From Endozoicomonas sp. SCSIO W0465 (GTDB lineage: Bacteria > Pseudomonadota > Gammaproteobacteria > Pseudomonadales > Endozoicomonadaceae): a DNA stretch of 64,000 bases. Positions 26,250-35,914 of the stretch are shown one piece after another (position 1 is the first letter of the stretch; every line of letters starts with the position of its first letter). The stretch covers positions 2,644,001 through 2,708,000 of the forward strand of contig NZ_CP092417.1 in NCBI RefSeq assembly GCF_023716865.1, written 5' to 3'. Below the pieces are notes generated by a model, which worked only from the letters and a program-made list of their open reading frames with translations, was not told where the DNA came from and searched no databases. A program made the translations under genes and the position numbers.

Positions 26250-27950
26250 GTTCTCGTCCAAAAACACAACCAATTGAAAACTGTAGATTTTATCCTGAAA
26301 AATTAAGTGGAGCCCTACTGCTATCTGGCGACTAAACTTCCCAAGAGCAAGAAACATAAGGGATTGCCAAAAACAGAGGACTCCAAATGCGCAAAAAACG
26401 CAACCCGCAGTGTAGTATGGAACTCCATTACGTACCTCATGAAATCTGCTCCCAGCTTTCCGGTATCTCGCAATGGCTTGACGCCCATCCACAGTTCAAT
26501 GACTGGATTTATGAGGACTTAAGTTCTGGTGATAAACAGAACACTGGGCGGAACGGACTATCAGCAGAATCCGTTCTTCGTGCGGCACTCCTGAAACAGT
26601 ATTTGAATTGTGATTATGACTACTTGTCGTTTGTTTTGATGGACTCCATGCTCTTTCGAGACTTTTGTCGCCTCGAACCAAACCAGCGCCCCAGTCGCTC
26701 CAGTTTGCATGGGCTCATCAGCCTTCTTACTGCATCTACATGGGAACGGATTAATAACTGTCAGCTAATGACCGCTAAAGATCAGGGTATTGAAAAAGGG
26801 CGCACTGTGGCTATTGACAGCACAGTCACCGAATCGGATATCAAACCTCCTTGCGACAGTGATCTTTTAGCCAGTTCCGTTAAAGAAATTTGTCGGCTGC
26901 TGGAACGGGGACAAACACTGACAGCGACACCGCTTTATGAATATACCCATCACAACCGAGCCGTAAAAGATGCGGCCAGAAAATGCATCTACGCTGGCAA
27001 AGAAGAGCGGCATCAGCATTATAAAAAACTGCTGCAGTTGACCCGAAAATCCCGGAAGGTACTTATCGAAGCTACTGTCACGCTAGCAAACGCCCGTCAG
27101 CAGGGGCAGTGTCTCCTGGCTGATGATGCCGACAAGTGGCAGGCCGATGTGGATCACCTGTTACCCCTGGTGGATGCAATAGTCTCCCAGACAGAGCGCA
27201 GGGTCTTTAAGGGTGAAAAGGTGCCAGCCCAGGAAAAAGTGGTTAGCCTGTATGAACCCCATACGGATATCATCGTAAAAGACAGGCGGCAAGTACAGTA
27301 TGGCCATAAACTGAACCTGGTTCAGGGAAAAAGTCGATTGATCCTGGACCTGGTTATTGAGGAAGGTAACCCAGCGGATTCGGACCAATTCATTCCGATG
27401 ATGGAAAGACAAAAAGAAATTTATGGTCGTGTACCTCGCCAGACAAGCGGTGACGGCGGATACGCGTGTCGCGCTAATTTGGAAAAAGCCAAGGCCATGG
27501 GAATCAGCGATGTAGCTTTTAATAAGAAGCGCGGACTTGAAGTCGAAGAGATGACTAAAAGTCAGTATGTGTATAAAACGCTCTTTCGCTTCCGGGCAGG
27601 TATTGAAGCGGGAATTTCGTGGCTAAAGAGATGTTTTGGGCTATCACGTTGCCACTGCAAGGGTTCTGAGCGTTTTGATTCTCATTGCTGGTTATCGGTG
27701 GTCTGTTACAACCTGGTGATTCTGGCCAGACACCCGGCACCATCCTGATAGCCACCTCCACGCTACATGAAAGTACCTTTCCAGCATGGTGGGAGGATGT
27801 TTTCTGCCTGCTTTTCGCGTTTTTCTCCAATATCCGTCCCAGATTAGAGAAAAAAAGGGAAGAGTTTTTGCGGCTCTCTGGAATTTCAGGAAATATCAAA
27901 ACGAACGTACAATCTAATTATGATTGCCTGATGCGTTTTTGGACGAGAAC
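26250..27950 (+). mobile_element. ISNCY-like element, copy 1, complete
   Basis: 1701 bp, ends GTTCTCGTCCAAAAAC and its complement. The 6-bp duplication TAGCTA lies at 26244-26249 and 27951-27956. Nearly identical to copy 2 at 32246-33946. Confidence 0.9.
26387..27748 (+). CDS. ISNCY-like (IS5/IS1182-related) DDE transposase, copy 1
   Basis: 453 residues from ATG at 26387. N-terminal GLSAESVLRAALLKQYLNCDYDYLSFVLMDS region (26558-26650), first catalytic D in TVAIDSTVTESDI, second in RQTSGDGGYACRAN, and C-terminal FRAGIEAGISWLKRCFGL with the glutamate. Intact and the same protein as copy 2. Family placement between ISNCY and IS1182 is from memory of the motif pattern. Confidence 0.85.
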   Translation: MRKKRNPQCSMELHYVPHEICSQLSGISQWLDAHPQFNDWIYEDLSSGDKQNTGRNGLSAESVLRAALLKQYLNCDYDYLSFVLMDSMLFRDFCRLEPNQRPSRSSLHGLISLLTASTWERINNCQLMTAKDQGIEKGRTVAIDSTVTESDIKPPCDSDLLASSVKEICRLLERGQTLTATPLYEYTHHNRAVKDAARKCIYAGKEERHQHYKKLLQLTRKSRKVLIEATVTLANARQQGQCLLADDADKWQADVDHLLPLVDAIVSQTERRVFKGEKVPAQEKVVSLYEPHTDIIVKDRRQVQYGHKLNLVQGKSRLILDLVIEEGNPADSDQFIPMMERQKEIYGRVPRQTSGDGGYACRANLEKAKAMGISDVAFNKKRGLEVEEMTKSQYVYKTLFRFRAGIEAGISWLKRCFGLSRCHCKGSERFDSHCWLSVVCYNLVILARHPAPS

Positions 27951-27996
27951 TAGCTATTTATTTGGTTAATTAATGTAGGTGTTGTCAACTGGCGCT

Positions 27997-29428
27997 CTTA
28001 GGGTAGACATTAAGCTCAAAAAAGGTTCGTTTCCGGCGGCAGAACCCACCTTGAACAGCCACAATAAAGCTTCGAAACCATTATCAATGGCTGAACAAGA
28101 TGAGTACTGCAAATAGTAGATTAGTTGAAAAAAACTGTTGACCTGTTTCGACCGGTCAGAACTCCTAAGTATGGCGGAACAGCTTGGTTTTACTATACGA
28201 CAGCGAGATATCCGTCCTTTGGATTTTATCCTCTCACTGATCGATGCCCTCGCTGGTGATGGAAACTGCGATACCCAGGCGGATCTACACCGTAAATTTA
28301 ACGAGTTGACGGGGCTGAATGTCTCTTATCGTTCTTGGGCAAATCAAGCTAAAAAGGACGCGCTGCCTACTCTTATCCTGTGGCTATGGGTGCAGTGTCT
28401 GGAAATATTTTCCCGCAAAGTCATGGCGTTTGATGAAGACAGTCCATTTTCAGAGTTTGAGCACATTCTGATTCAGGACGGTTCGTCACAAGCTGTCTAT
28501 GATGCCCTGAAAGAAGCATTTCCCGGCAGGTTCTCAACGGTCAGTCCTGCTGCCGTCGAGCTTCATACGACAATGGATCTTCTCACCAACAACCTGGTGC
28601 GGGTGCAGCTGACTGAAGATACCCGTTCAGAAAGAGACTGTCTGCCACCACTGCCAACATCCATGGCCTATATCCTGATGCTAATGGATGCCGGTTATTT
28701 TGAGCTGGAACTCTTTGCCGCTATTGATGACAGGGAGGGTTCTTTTATCTGCAAGGCACCTCAGAGTATCAACCCGACGATACTCAGCGCGGTACGGGAG
28801 GATGGCAAGAATCTCAATCGCTACAAAGGACAAAAACTGAAGGATGTACTGTCTGGCTTCCCCAAAGACCAGTGCCTCGACCTGGATGTAGAATGGCCGG
28901 GATTCAAAGCCTGGCCATTCCGCTTGGTTGTCCGCTGGAATGACAAAAAACAGAAGTGGGTTTTCGTTGTGACCAACCTGAACCGGGTGGAGTTCACCTT
29001 GAGTGATGTGCTCCAGGCCTATCGTCTACGGTGGCAGATAGAGCTGATTTTCAAAGAGATCAAATCCTATTCAGGGTGGCATCGTTTTAACACCAAATCA
29101 GCGACACTGGTGTTTAGCCTGATTCTGATGTCCTTTGTGGTTGTGACGTTGAAAAGGTACCTTGCCCATGCTGCACAGGCGAACCTCTGTGAAAGTGGGA
29201 GCATTGAGGAAATCTCGACGCACAAGGTGATGAAAAGTGGGACTCACCTGTTTGGTAATGTGATTTCATCGTTGATGAATGCAGGAAAGTCATTGGTCTC
29301 ATGCATTAAAAAGCTACTGGACTTCTGGGGAAATAATGCGAAACGAGAACACCCTGCACGGGATGGTTGTTCAGGGCGTACAAGATTAGGCTTCTGTGCA
29401 GTGGGTGGAGCTTAATGTCTACCTTAAG
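27997..29428 (+). mobile_element. IS4-family element, copy 1, complete
   Basis: 1432 bp. Ends CTTAGGGTAGACATTAAGCTC and, inverted, CTTAAGGTAGACATTAAGCTC (given as near-identical 21-mers, one mismatch in the outer part). The exact 10-bp duplication AACTGGCGCT lies at 27987-27996 and 29429-29438; 10-12 bp is typical of IS4. Confidence 0.92.
28138..29415 (+). CDS. IS4-family DDE transposase, copy 1
   Basis: 425 residues if the TTG at 28138 is used; an ATG at 28171 gives 414. Catalytic DDE residues lie in HILIQDGSSQAVY, LMLMDAGYFELEL and the YRLRWQIELIFKEIKSY motif (the Y-(2)-R-(3)-E-(6)-K signature of IS4). Intact; differs by one residue (F versus V) from copy 2. Confidence 0.9.
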   Translation: MTCFDRSELLSMAEQLGFTIRQRDIRPLDFILSLIDALAGDGNCDTQADLHRKFNELTGLNVSYRSWANQAKKDALPTLILWLWVQCLEIFSRKVMAFDEDSPFSEFEHILIQDGSSQAVYDALKEAFPGRFSTVSPAAVELHTTMDLLTNNLVRVQLTEDTRSERDCLPPLPTSMAYILMLMDAGYFELELFAAIDDREGSFICKAPQSINPTILSAVREDGKNLNRYKGQKLKDVLSGFPKDQCLDLDVEWPGFKAWPFRLVVRWNDKKQKWVFVVTNLNRVEFTLSDVLQAYRLRWQIELIFKEIKSYSGWHRFNTKSATLVFSLILMSFVVVTLKRYLAHAAQANLCESGSIEEISTHKVMKSGTHLFGNVISSLMNAGKSLVSCIKKLLDFWGNNAKREHPARDGCSGRTRLGFCAVGGA

Positions 29429-30456
29429 AACTGGCGCTTACCGTGCTGATCAATTCCGAATAAGCGACGAACATCACTGCGCCACGATAATTGGGCGAAT
29501 TTGTCCACCGTACCAATCAGTAGGCTTGGTCGCTGCTGATAGATGTCTTCATCAACAATCATTACCGGAAGTTGATGAGAAAAGTCACATTTAGAGTCCG
29601 GACAATGAAGAGAGATGCCATCACCCGATTTTTTATAACCGGGAGTCAGCTGTTTTCTGGCTTTTCCTTTCTTTTGAGATGGGCCCATTGCAGCAGCGCA
29701 CCAAGGGCATTTGTTGAGCAAGAACCGGTTTTCTCCCTTGCCTGACTGCAAGCGTTTCAAATCGTCCTGAGCGCCCAGGTGTGTATTGGGAGTATTGGCC
29801 CCTCCTACCCATAATCCAATAGAGTAGGGCTGGTCTCCAAGATCACCCCGCTGTTGGCGAAGGTTTTCCATGGCACAGATAAGCGTCGCAGCACGTGTGA
29901 ACTGCTGAGTAGTGAGCAGTCGCAGTGTGTAGCGCATGAGAACCTGTACCCCGAAACAGTCTTCACCTTTGGCAAGCCGGTCATAAAATAGGGTGAATGC
30001 GGTGAGAGCCAGGTAGGCTTCTGTCTTTCCTCCACCGGTTGGGAACCAGATTAAATCAACATCTTCTCGAAATCGATCCTCTCTGTTGACACAGGATGCA
30101 ATAGACATCAGCAGAAAGCCTATTTGAAAAGCCCGCCACTGTCCCCCTGCTCCAGAGTTTAGTTGAAACTCCGGGAATACAGCTTTACCCGCTTTTACTA
30201 CTGAATGTCTGGGCTCTCGGAAGGTGTGTTTTTGTTGGGTTAACATGGCCATGTTAGCCAGACGAAACGCTTCACGAGCCAGTTTTGACTTTTCATCGAC
30301 TCCTGTCAGAAGGTTAAGTCCTGTTTGCATTCGCTGAAGGCAAAGACGACAGTCCTCAAGATGTCTTTCAGCTGTTTCCTGTAGTTGCTTGTTGGCTAAC
30401 AAAGGGATTGTTGAGGCCTTTTGGGTTATCCATGTTTGATATTCGTTTATCAGTTC
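29429..30456 (-). pseudogene. drmA: DrmA-like DISARM helicase, ATP-binding part (middle fragment of a gene broken by IS elements)
   Basis: Minus-strand frame with the Walker A motif IWFPTGGGKTEAYLALTAF, then VQVLMRYTLRLLTTQQFTRAATLICAMENLR (29870-29965) and SIGLWVGGANTPN, all characteristic of DrmA, the helicase of DISARM anti-phage systems. A zinc-type cluster CPWCAA...CPDSKCDF and ATP-site follow-up VDKFAQLSWRSDVRRLFG are also seen. The frame runs 5' across the IS1634 element into a 44-nt scrap (32196-32239) and then into the N-terminal fragment, in phase. At the 3' end it passes the IS4 duplication to PTLINQ and diverges, just before the expected DEXH box. Dead as it stands. Confidence 0.8.
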
Positions 30457-30462
30457 CTGTAA

Positions 30463-32195
30463 CCGTCATTCAGCACCCGTATCAGGAATAAATTTCCTGA
30501 TACGGTCGCCCAAGAATTGAAATAATAGTCAACTGCCTTTCTTGTAATCCAACCACATGCTTTTCATGTCCATCGACCAATAGCACGTTGATACCCTGAA
30601 AGCAGAAAAACACCCAACGCGCTGTCGGGTTTTGGCAGGGTTTCCGCTTCATGTCCGGGAAAAACCGACTCTGTCGTTTTAGCTCATGCCTAATTCGATG
30701 CTGAATCGCCGCATACACTAACAGACACAGCGTCATCACCATCAGCAAGGCTTCTATTCGTTCCGGTTTCTTTAAAAACAGCGAAGAAACCAGAAACTCC
30801 GGGCTCTTCAAAAACCGAAAGCCACGCTCTACTGACTGTTGTGATTTGTAAGTACTTAGCACTTCTGCTGTACTCAGCCGACTGTCGTCCAGATCATTCG
30901 TCGCCAGCACAAAGCAACCCAGAGAACACTCTGCATCTTTGCGACAGTCAACGGATACCCAAGGATATCCGCTCACATAATATTCAATACTGTCCGGTTT
31001 AGAGCCTTTCTCCGGACGACCTACCTTGGTATAGCAGGGTTTCTCAGTAATGACAGGTTCCGCCTGACAATAAATAGTTTTTGACTGCCATTCATCGAAC
31101 GCACGCAATGCGTCGGTTTCACACTTGAAGGCTTTTTTGGCCAGTTTACTGGTCAGCGCTTCTGCTTCTTTCTCAGACTTCTTTAGCATTTTTTTCAGCA
31201 GTGTTTTTTGTTCGCTCTTTCGAGCCTGCTCGCTGCGGACCAGAATCCAGCGCTGGGAGACACCCGCATGATCTGACAGCATTTCATGACTCTCATAGCC
31301 CTCAGCACCCTCCACTGGTGTCATTTCACAAGAAGCGACACTGTCAATCAGTTCTCTGGCTTCTTTGATTTTTGACGGAACCCGGGTGATAAATTGCTGG
31401 CCCTGCTGATGAAGTATCTGTACGTTATCTGTTGTATAAAGTGCTGCATCACCAATCAGGTAGCGATTATTCAGGGCTTCCCGGTAGGATTTCAAATGGC
31501 TGCTGATGACTTTTTTAAAGTTTTTATTGTCGTTTACGTTGCCACTGGACGCTTTCATAAAAACGGGAATACCGGCCTGATTTTCCGTCATCATCAGCAG
31601 TATTGCCTGGTTGAGCTCGGGTCGATGATCCCTGCTGTATCCACGACAGAGTTTGATACAGTGCATATCTTCTTCGTCGACGTCAGATTCGCTGTTATAA
31701 ACGCCGTCCACATGCAAGCTTGTTGAGTCAAGGTTCAGAGCCTTGCACGGCAGTTTTAAGACATTCACTGCCTTGACAGCCAGCGATAAATAGACCTCAC
31801 TTACATCCAGTTCAAAAAGCTGATCCAGGGCTCTGCCGAGTACACTGTCGTTAATGTGTTCGGGTTTAATACCGGGCCTGATGAGTTTATCCAGCGGTTT
31901 ATCAGCATGAAACTCCGGGAACATATGAAGCGTGCGGGCAGTGAACCCAAGGCCGTTAAGCAGCATTGATACTACGGTTTCGCCAAAGGAAATATTCCGG
32001 TGTTCAGATTGGTTAGGAACCAGGGAATCCAGATGATTAGAGATACCGAGTTCTTTGCACATACCGGCAACCAAACCCATATGATCGATACGTTGAATGT
32101 GGAACTGATGAGGATGCATTGGACATGTTCATTCTGAGAATTTTTTACATTTTAGCCGGTGTAGGGAAATTCTCAGATTGAGTGCTGAATGACGG
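30463..32195 (-). mobile_element. IS1634-family element, copy 1, complete
   Basis: 1733 bp, ends CCGTCATTCAGCACCC and inverted CCGTCATTCAGCACTC. The exact 6-bp duplication CTGTAA lies at 30457-30462 and 32196-32201. Same element and length as 55435-57167. Confidence 0.92.
30482..32119 (-). CDS. IS1634-family transposase (DUF4277 + DDE), copy 1
   Basis: 545 residues from ATG at 32119. N-terminal DUF4277-like HFHIQRIDHMGLVAGMCKEL, then the DDE core: ALNLDSTSLHVDGVY (D), RYLIGDAALYTTDN (D) and SQQSVERGFRFLKSPEFL (E). Intact; identical protein to copy 2. Confidence 0.9.
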   Translation of the reverse strand: MHPHQFHIQRIDHMGLVAGMCKELGISNHLDSLVPNQSEHRNISFGETVVSMLLNGLGFTARTLHMFPEFHADKPLDKLIRPGIKPEHINDSVLGRALDQLFELDVSEVYLSLAVKAVNVLKLPCKALNLDSTSLHVDGVYNSESDVDEEDMHCIKLCRGYSRDHRPELNQAILLMMTENQAGIPVFMKASSGNVNDNKNFKKVISSHLKSYREALNNRYLIGDAALYTTDNVQILHQQGQQFITRVPSKIKEARELIDSVASCEMTPVEGAEGYESHEMLSDHAGVSQRWILVRSEQARKSEQKTLLKKMLKKSEKEAEALTSKLAKKAFKCETDALRAFDEWQSKTIYCQAEPVITEKPCYTKVGRPEKGSKPDSIEYYVSGYPWVSVDCRKDAECSLGCFVLATNDLDDSRLSTAEVLSTYKSQQSVERGFRFLKSPEFLVSSLFLKKPERIEALLMVMTLCLLVYAAIQHRIRHELKRQSRFFPDMKRKPCQNPTARWVFFCFQGINVLLVDGHEKHVVGLQERQLTIISILGRPYQEIYS

Positions 32196-32245
32196 CTGTA
32201 ACTGAATTACACCATCATTATCCTTGGAGCCTTGGAGTTTAGATA

Positions 32246-33946
32246 GTTCTCGTCCAAAAACACAACCAATTGAAAACTGTAGATTTTATCCTGAAAAATT
32301 AAGTGGAGCCCTACTGCTATCTGGCGACTAAACTTCCCAAGAGCAAGAAACATAAGGGATTGCCAAAAACAGAGGACTCCAAATGCGCAAAAAACGCAAC
32401 CCGCAGTGTAGTATGGAACTCCATTACGTACCTCATGAAATCTGCTCCCAGCTTTCCGGTATCTCGCAATGGCTTGACGCCCATCCACAGTTCAATGACT
32501 GGATTTATGAGGACTTAAGTTCTGGTGATAAACAGAACACTGGGCGGAACGGACTATCAGCAGAATCCGTTCTTCGTGCGGCACTCCTGAAACAGTATTT
32601 GAATTGTGATTATGACTACTTGTCGTTTGTTTTGATGGACTCCATGCTCTTTCGAGACTTTTGTCGCCTCGAACCAAACCAGCGCCCCAGTCGCTCCAGT
32701 TTGCATGGGCTCATCAGCCTTCTTACTGCATCTACATGGGAACGGATTAATAACTGTCAGCTAATGACCGCTAAAGATCAGGGTATTGAAAAAGGGCGCA
32801 CTGTGGCTATTGACAGCACAGTCACCGAATCGGATATCAAACCTCCTTGCGACAGTGATCTTTTAGCCAGTTCCGTTAAAGAAATTTGTCGGCTGCTGGA
32901 ACGGGGACAAACACTGACAGCGACACCGCTTTATGAATATACCCATCACAACCGAGCCGTAAAAGATGCGGCCAGAAAATGCATCTACGCTGGCAAAGAA
33001 GAGCGGCATCAGCATTATAAAAAACTGCTGCAGTTGACCCGAAAATCCCGGAAGGTACTTATCGAAGCTACTGTCACGCTAGCAAACGCCCGTCAGCAGG
33101 GGCAGTGTCTCCTGGCTGATGATGCCGACAAGTGGCAGGCCGATGTGGATCACCTGTTACCCCTGGTGGATGCAATAGTCTCCCAGACAGAGCGCAGGGT
33201 CTTTAAGGGTGAAAAGGTGCCAGCCCAGGAAAAAGTGGTTAGCCTGTATGAACCCCATACGGATATCATCGTAAAAGACAGGCGGCAAGTACAGTATGGC
33301 CATAAACTGAACCTGGTTCAGGGAAAAAGTCGATTGATCCTGGACCTGGTTATTGAGGAAGGTAACCCAGCGGATTCGGACCAATTCATTCCGATGATGG
33401 AAAGACAAAAAGAAATTTATGGTCGTGTACCTCGCCAGACAAGCGGTGACGGCGGATACGCGTGTCGCGCTAATTTGGAAAAAGCCAAGGCCATGGGAAT
33501 CAGCGATGTAGCTTTTAATAAGAAGCGCGGACTTGAAGTCGAAGAGATGACTAAAAGTCAGTATGTGTATAAAACGCTCTTTCGCTTCCGGGCAGGTATT
33601 GAAGCGGGAATTTCGTGGCTAAAGAGATGTTTTGGGCTATCACGTTGCCACTGCAAGGGTTCTGAGCGTTTTGATTCTCATTGCTGGTTATCGGTGGTCT
33701 GTTACAACCTGGTGATTCTGGCCAGACACCCGGCACCATCCTGATAGCCACCTCCACGCTACATGAAAGTACCTTTCCAGCATGGTGGGAGGATGTTTTC
33801 TGCCTGCTTTTCGCGTTTTTCTCCAATATCCGTCCCAGATTAGAGAAAAAAAGGGAAGAGTTTTTGCGGCTCTCTGGAATTTCAGGAAATATCAAAACGC
33901 ACGTACAATCTAATTATGATTGCCTGATGCGTTTTTGGACGAGAAC
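32246..33946 (+). mobile_element. ISNCY-like element, copy 2, complete
   Basis: 1701 bp, same ends as copy 1. The exact 6-bp duplication TAGATA lies at 32240-32245 and 33947-33952. Inserted in drmA. Confidence 0.92.
32383..33744 (+). CDS. ISNCY-like DDE transposase, copy 2
   Basis: 453 residues, the same protein sequence as copy 1 at 26387-27748, with intact catalytic regions AIDSTVTES, SGDGGYACR and GIEAGISWLKR. The near-identity of the two copies indicates recent transposition. Confidence 0.88.
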   Translation: MRKKRNPQCSMELHYVPHEICSQLSGISQWLDAHPQFNDWIYEDLSSGDKQNTGRNGLSAESVLRAALLKQYLNCDYDYLSFVLMDSMLFRDFCRLEPNQRPSRSSLHGLISLLTASTWERINNCQLMTAKDQGIEKGRTVAIDSTVTESDIKPPCDSDLLASSVKEICRLLERGQTLTATPLYEYTHHNRAVKDAARKCIYAGKEERHQHYKKLLQLTRKSRKVLIEATVTLANARQQGQCLLADDADKWQADVDHLLPLVDAIVSQTERRVFKGEKVPAQEKVVSLYEPHTDIIVKDRRQVQYGHKLNLVQGKSRLILDLVIEEGNPADSDQFIPMMERQKEIYGRVPRQTSGDGGYACRANLEKAKAMGISDVAFNKKRGLEVEEMTKSQYVYKTLFRFRAGIEAGISWLKRCFGLSRCHCKGSERFDSHCWLSVVCYNLVILARHPAPS

Positions 33947-35060
33947 TAGATAACGCCTCCATAGAAACAGAAAGAGGTTGGCCATCTTGTTTGATAATGT
34001 CGGGAGTAATGCTTGCTGTTTCATACGTTGGTATGATTTGACTAAAAATACGGTCAACCCGCTGTTTTCCTTCCCCGGGTGAACTGTCCCAATCAGCTGC
34101 ACAGCCATGACCAATAGCAAAAGTCTGGTCATGACGGTAGAGCAGCTCATAACTGGCCAACTCTTCATCGCCATTTTTTGATCCGTTATTTTCAGGGTAG
34201 GGGAGAATGCAGCCTTGGCTCTTGCTGTCCAATGCTGAAATGGATAGTTCAGTTTGAAAAAGAGCGGATGATGGCGAGTGTTGTTCGGAGACATTGGTAA
34301 TGGCAATAGTGATCAGTGTCTGCCCTGTTGGTCTTATAGGGCGACTGATCATTCTTACATTCAAAAGATCTTCGGGGACTTCACCATTTTTTCTGCCCGA
34401 AGATACGGCTATGTTACTCGAGTGATGTGCTGATATAGATGCGGAGGGAATATCAATTTCCAGGGAAAATGGGCTTCTGTACCACCAGTCATGGGTAAAA
34501 CTACCAACGGTAACCTTGAATGCTTTGTAGGTTGCTGCTGAGATATGTACAGTCAGTCGTTCACATGAATCAGTATCAAGAACAAAACTGATCGCCATTG
34601 ATGAGGGCAGGCGAGCGTTGGTCAGTGAAACATCAAAGTCTGGTGAATCACTATCCTCTGCCGTTTGGTCACCTGATAAATTGCCTGTTCTGTTACTGTT
34701 GTTCTCACTTGCTGGTTCAATGCTGTTTACAGGGGATGACTCGTCTTGAGGTTCTGTATCAACGGTTTCAGATACCGACTCCTGAGGGTAGAGAATGCCA
34801 CAACCATAGCGAGCAAACGGGCTTAATTTAAGTATCTCTTCACCTGTTGCTTTATTTACAAACATGGCTGCTACTTCCTCATGACTAGAGAAGTTGACAA
34901 GACCATTAATATCCAGAGGCTTAATTTCCGGGAGGCTTTTTCTGTAAAGGCTGTCAGAAGGAATAGCAGGAGAAATTTGTGGGCCAACAAGCTCGGCCTT
35001 CAACAACCCTTCAATCAGCTCATCTCGGGTAGAACGGTGTGTTTTGGTAGTTGTTGTCAT
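33947..35060 (-). pseudogene. drmA: DrmA-like DISARM helicase, N-terminal fragment
   Basis: From ATG at 35060 (MTTTTKTHRSTRDELIEGLL...ELVGPQ) the frame has the N-terminal DrmA features RDELIEGLLKAELVGP and FARYGCGILYPQ, then a Ser/Asp-rich insert and a beta-rich domain, and runs into ISNCY copy 2. Removing that element and one TAGATA copy continues in phase through 32239-32196 and, after IS1634 removal, into the helicase fragment (386 codons exactly to that junction). A GTG at 35066 overlaps the stop of the upstream gene, implying an operon. Confidence 0.75.
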
Positions 35061-35062
35061 GA

Positions 35063-35500
35063 TCACTGCCTGTTAAATGAGAGTTGAGAATCAGAAAAGG
35101 GAATTTGGCGTTTGAGCCGGGAGACAGCAACAGGTATTGTTTTGTTGGTTATTTCCTCAATGCGAATGGCTGTATATTGACTATGGCCAGATCCCAACAT
35201 GTCAATGGACTGTATGCCAGTCTTGACTAGCTGATTGATATCAAACTCGTTCAGGTGTTCTCCCAGAAGCTGTCGTAGCTCATGTGCAGCCGATTGCCGA
35301 GCACCTCTGACTTTGCTGGCCAGGTTTCTCAAGTTATCCAGCTGATCTTCCATCCCGGTTAGCCGGAGAATAGCGCGGAAGTCATCGTCATTTTTTGGTG
35401 AGATGGCTGAGTGAATCCAGTTATTCAGATTCTGATAGTTGACTCGTGTGGAACCGTAAATTCTTAATTGACTAATGACCCAGAAGAACCAAGGCGGCTG
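35063..35500 (-). pseudogene. C-terminal fragment of an unknown gene upstream of drmA
   Basis: A minus-strand frame without a proper start runs from about 35500 (WVISQLRIYGSTRVNYQNL...) through RAILRLTGMEDQLDNLRNLASKV to the stop at 35063, 2 nt before the drmA ATG. About 140 residues, helical, no motif recognised. The position suggests a DISARM-operon partner whose 5' part was lost. An internal ATG at 35353 would give a 96-residue product. Confidence 0.45.
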
Positions 35501-35514
35501 ACAGACTCGAGAAA

Positions 35515-35570
35515 TAGAGTGTTATGTTCACCAACGCAGGCCGCTTTGTGCAACTTGTTCTTTGATACTG
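35515..35570 (-). repeat. Dispersed ~55-bp repeat shared with 10603-10655
   Basis: The minus strand reads ACAGTATCAAAGAACAAG then TTGCACAAAGCGGCCTGCG and GGTGAACATAACAC. The plus strand at 10603-10655 has the same words with few changes. Both copies lie next to winged-helix gene sequences, suggesting a duplicated locus. Confidence 0.65.
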
Positions 35571-35690
35571 TTTATTTACCTTGTTTATGTTAGCTGGATC
35601 AACGGGCTTTCTGAATATATCGACGGGCCTCTGTTGATATTTCCCCACGAATTTTTTTGCTTTTTCTAAAGGGTGTTCTACGGTTAGTAC

Positions 35691-35737
35691 GCAAGAAAAA
35701 ACCCAGCTCAAACGGAGTGGGGACTCCTCGCTGGGCT
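35691..35737 (-). terminator. Rho-independent terminator (minus strand)
   Basis: On the minus strand AAGCCCAGCGAGGAGTC..GACTCCGTTTGAGCTGGG is followed by TTTTTTC. Outer stem CCCAGC/GCTGGG with an inner GGAGTCCCCACTCC stem. It has no intact gene directly upstream now. Confidence 0.55.
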
Positions 35738-35914
35738 TCTCTTTAATCAAGTGAGCTATCGCTCAAAGGCAGTATAGCAATGATTTCGTTCGCGTACACA
35801 ATCGGGGTGCTGAAATTGATTCGCCTGGAACTTCAGCTTGAGAAAATGCACCGGCTTAATACCACACAAATGCTGGCGCTGATCCTGCTGGCCAGTTATG
35901 CCAATGCACAAGGT

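Noticed and set aside
35472..35750. 92-codon minus-strand ORF downstream of the terminator at 35.7 kb
   Set aside because: It runs through a terminator hairpin and a dispersed non-coding repeat; composition is unlike a protein.
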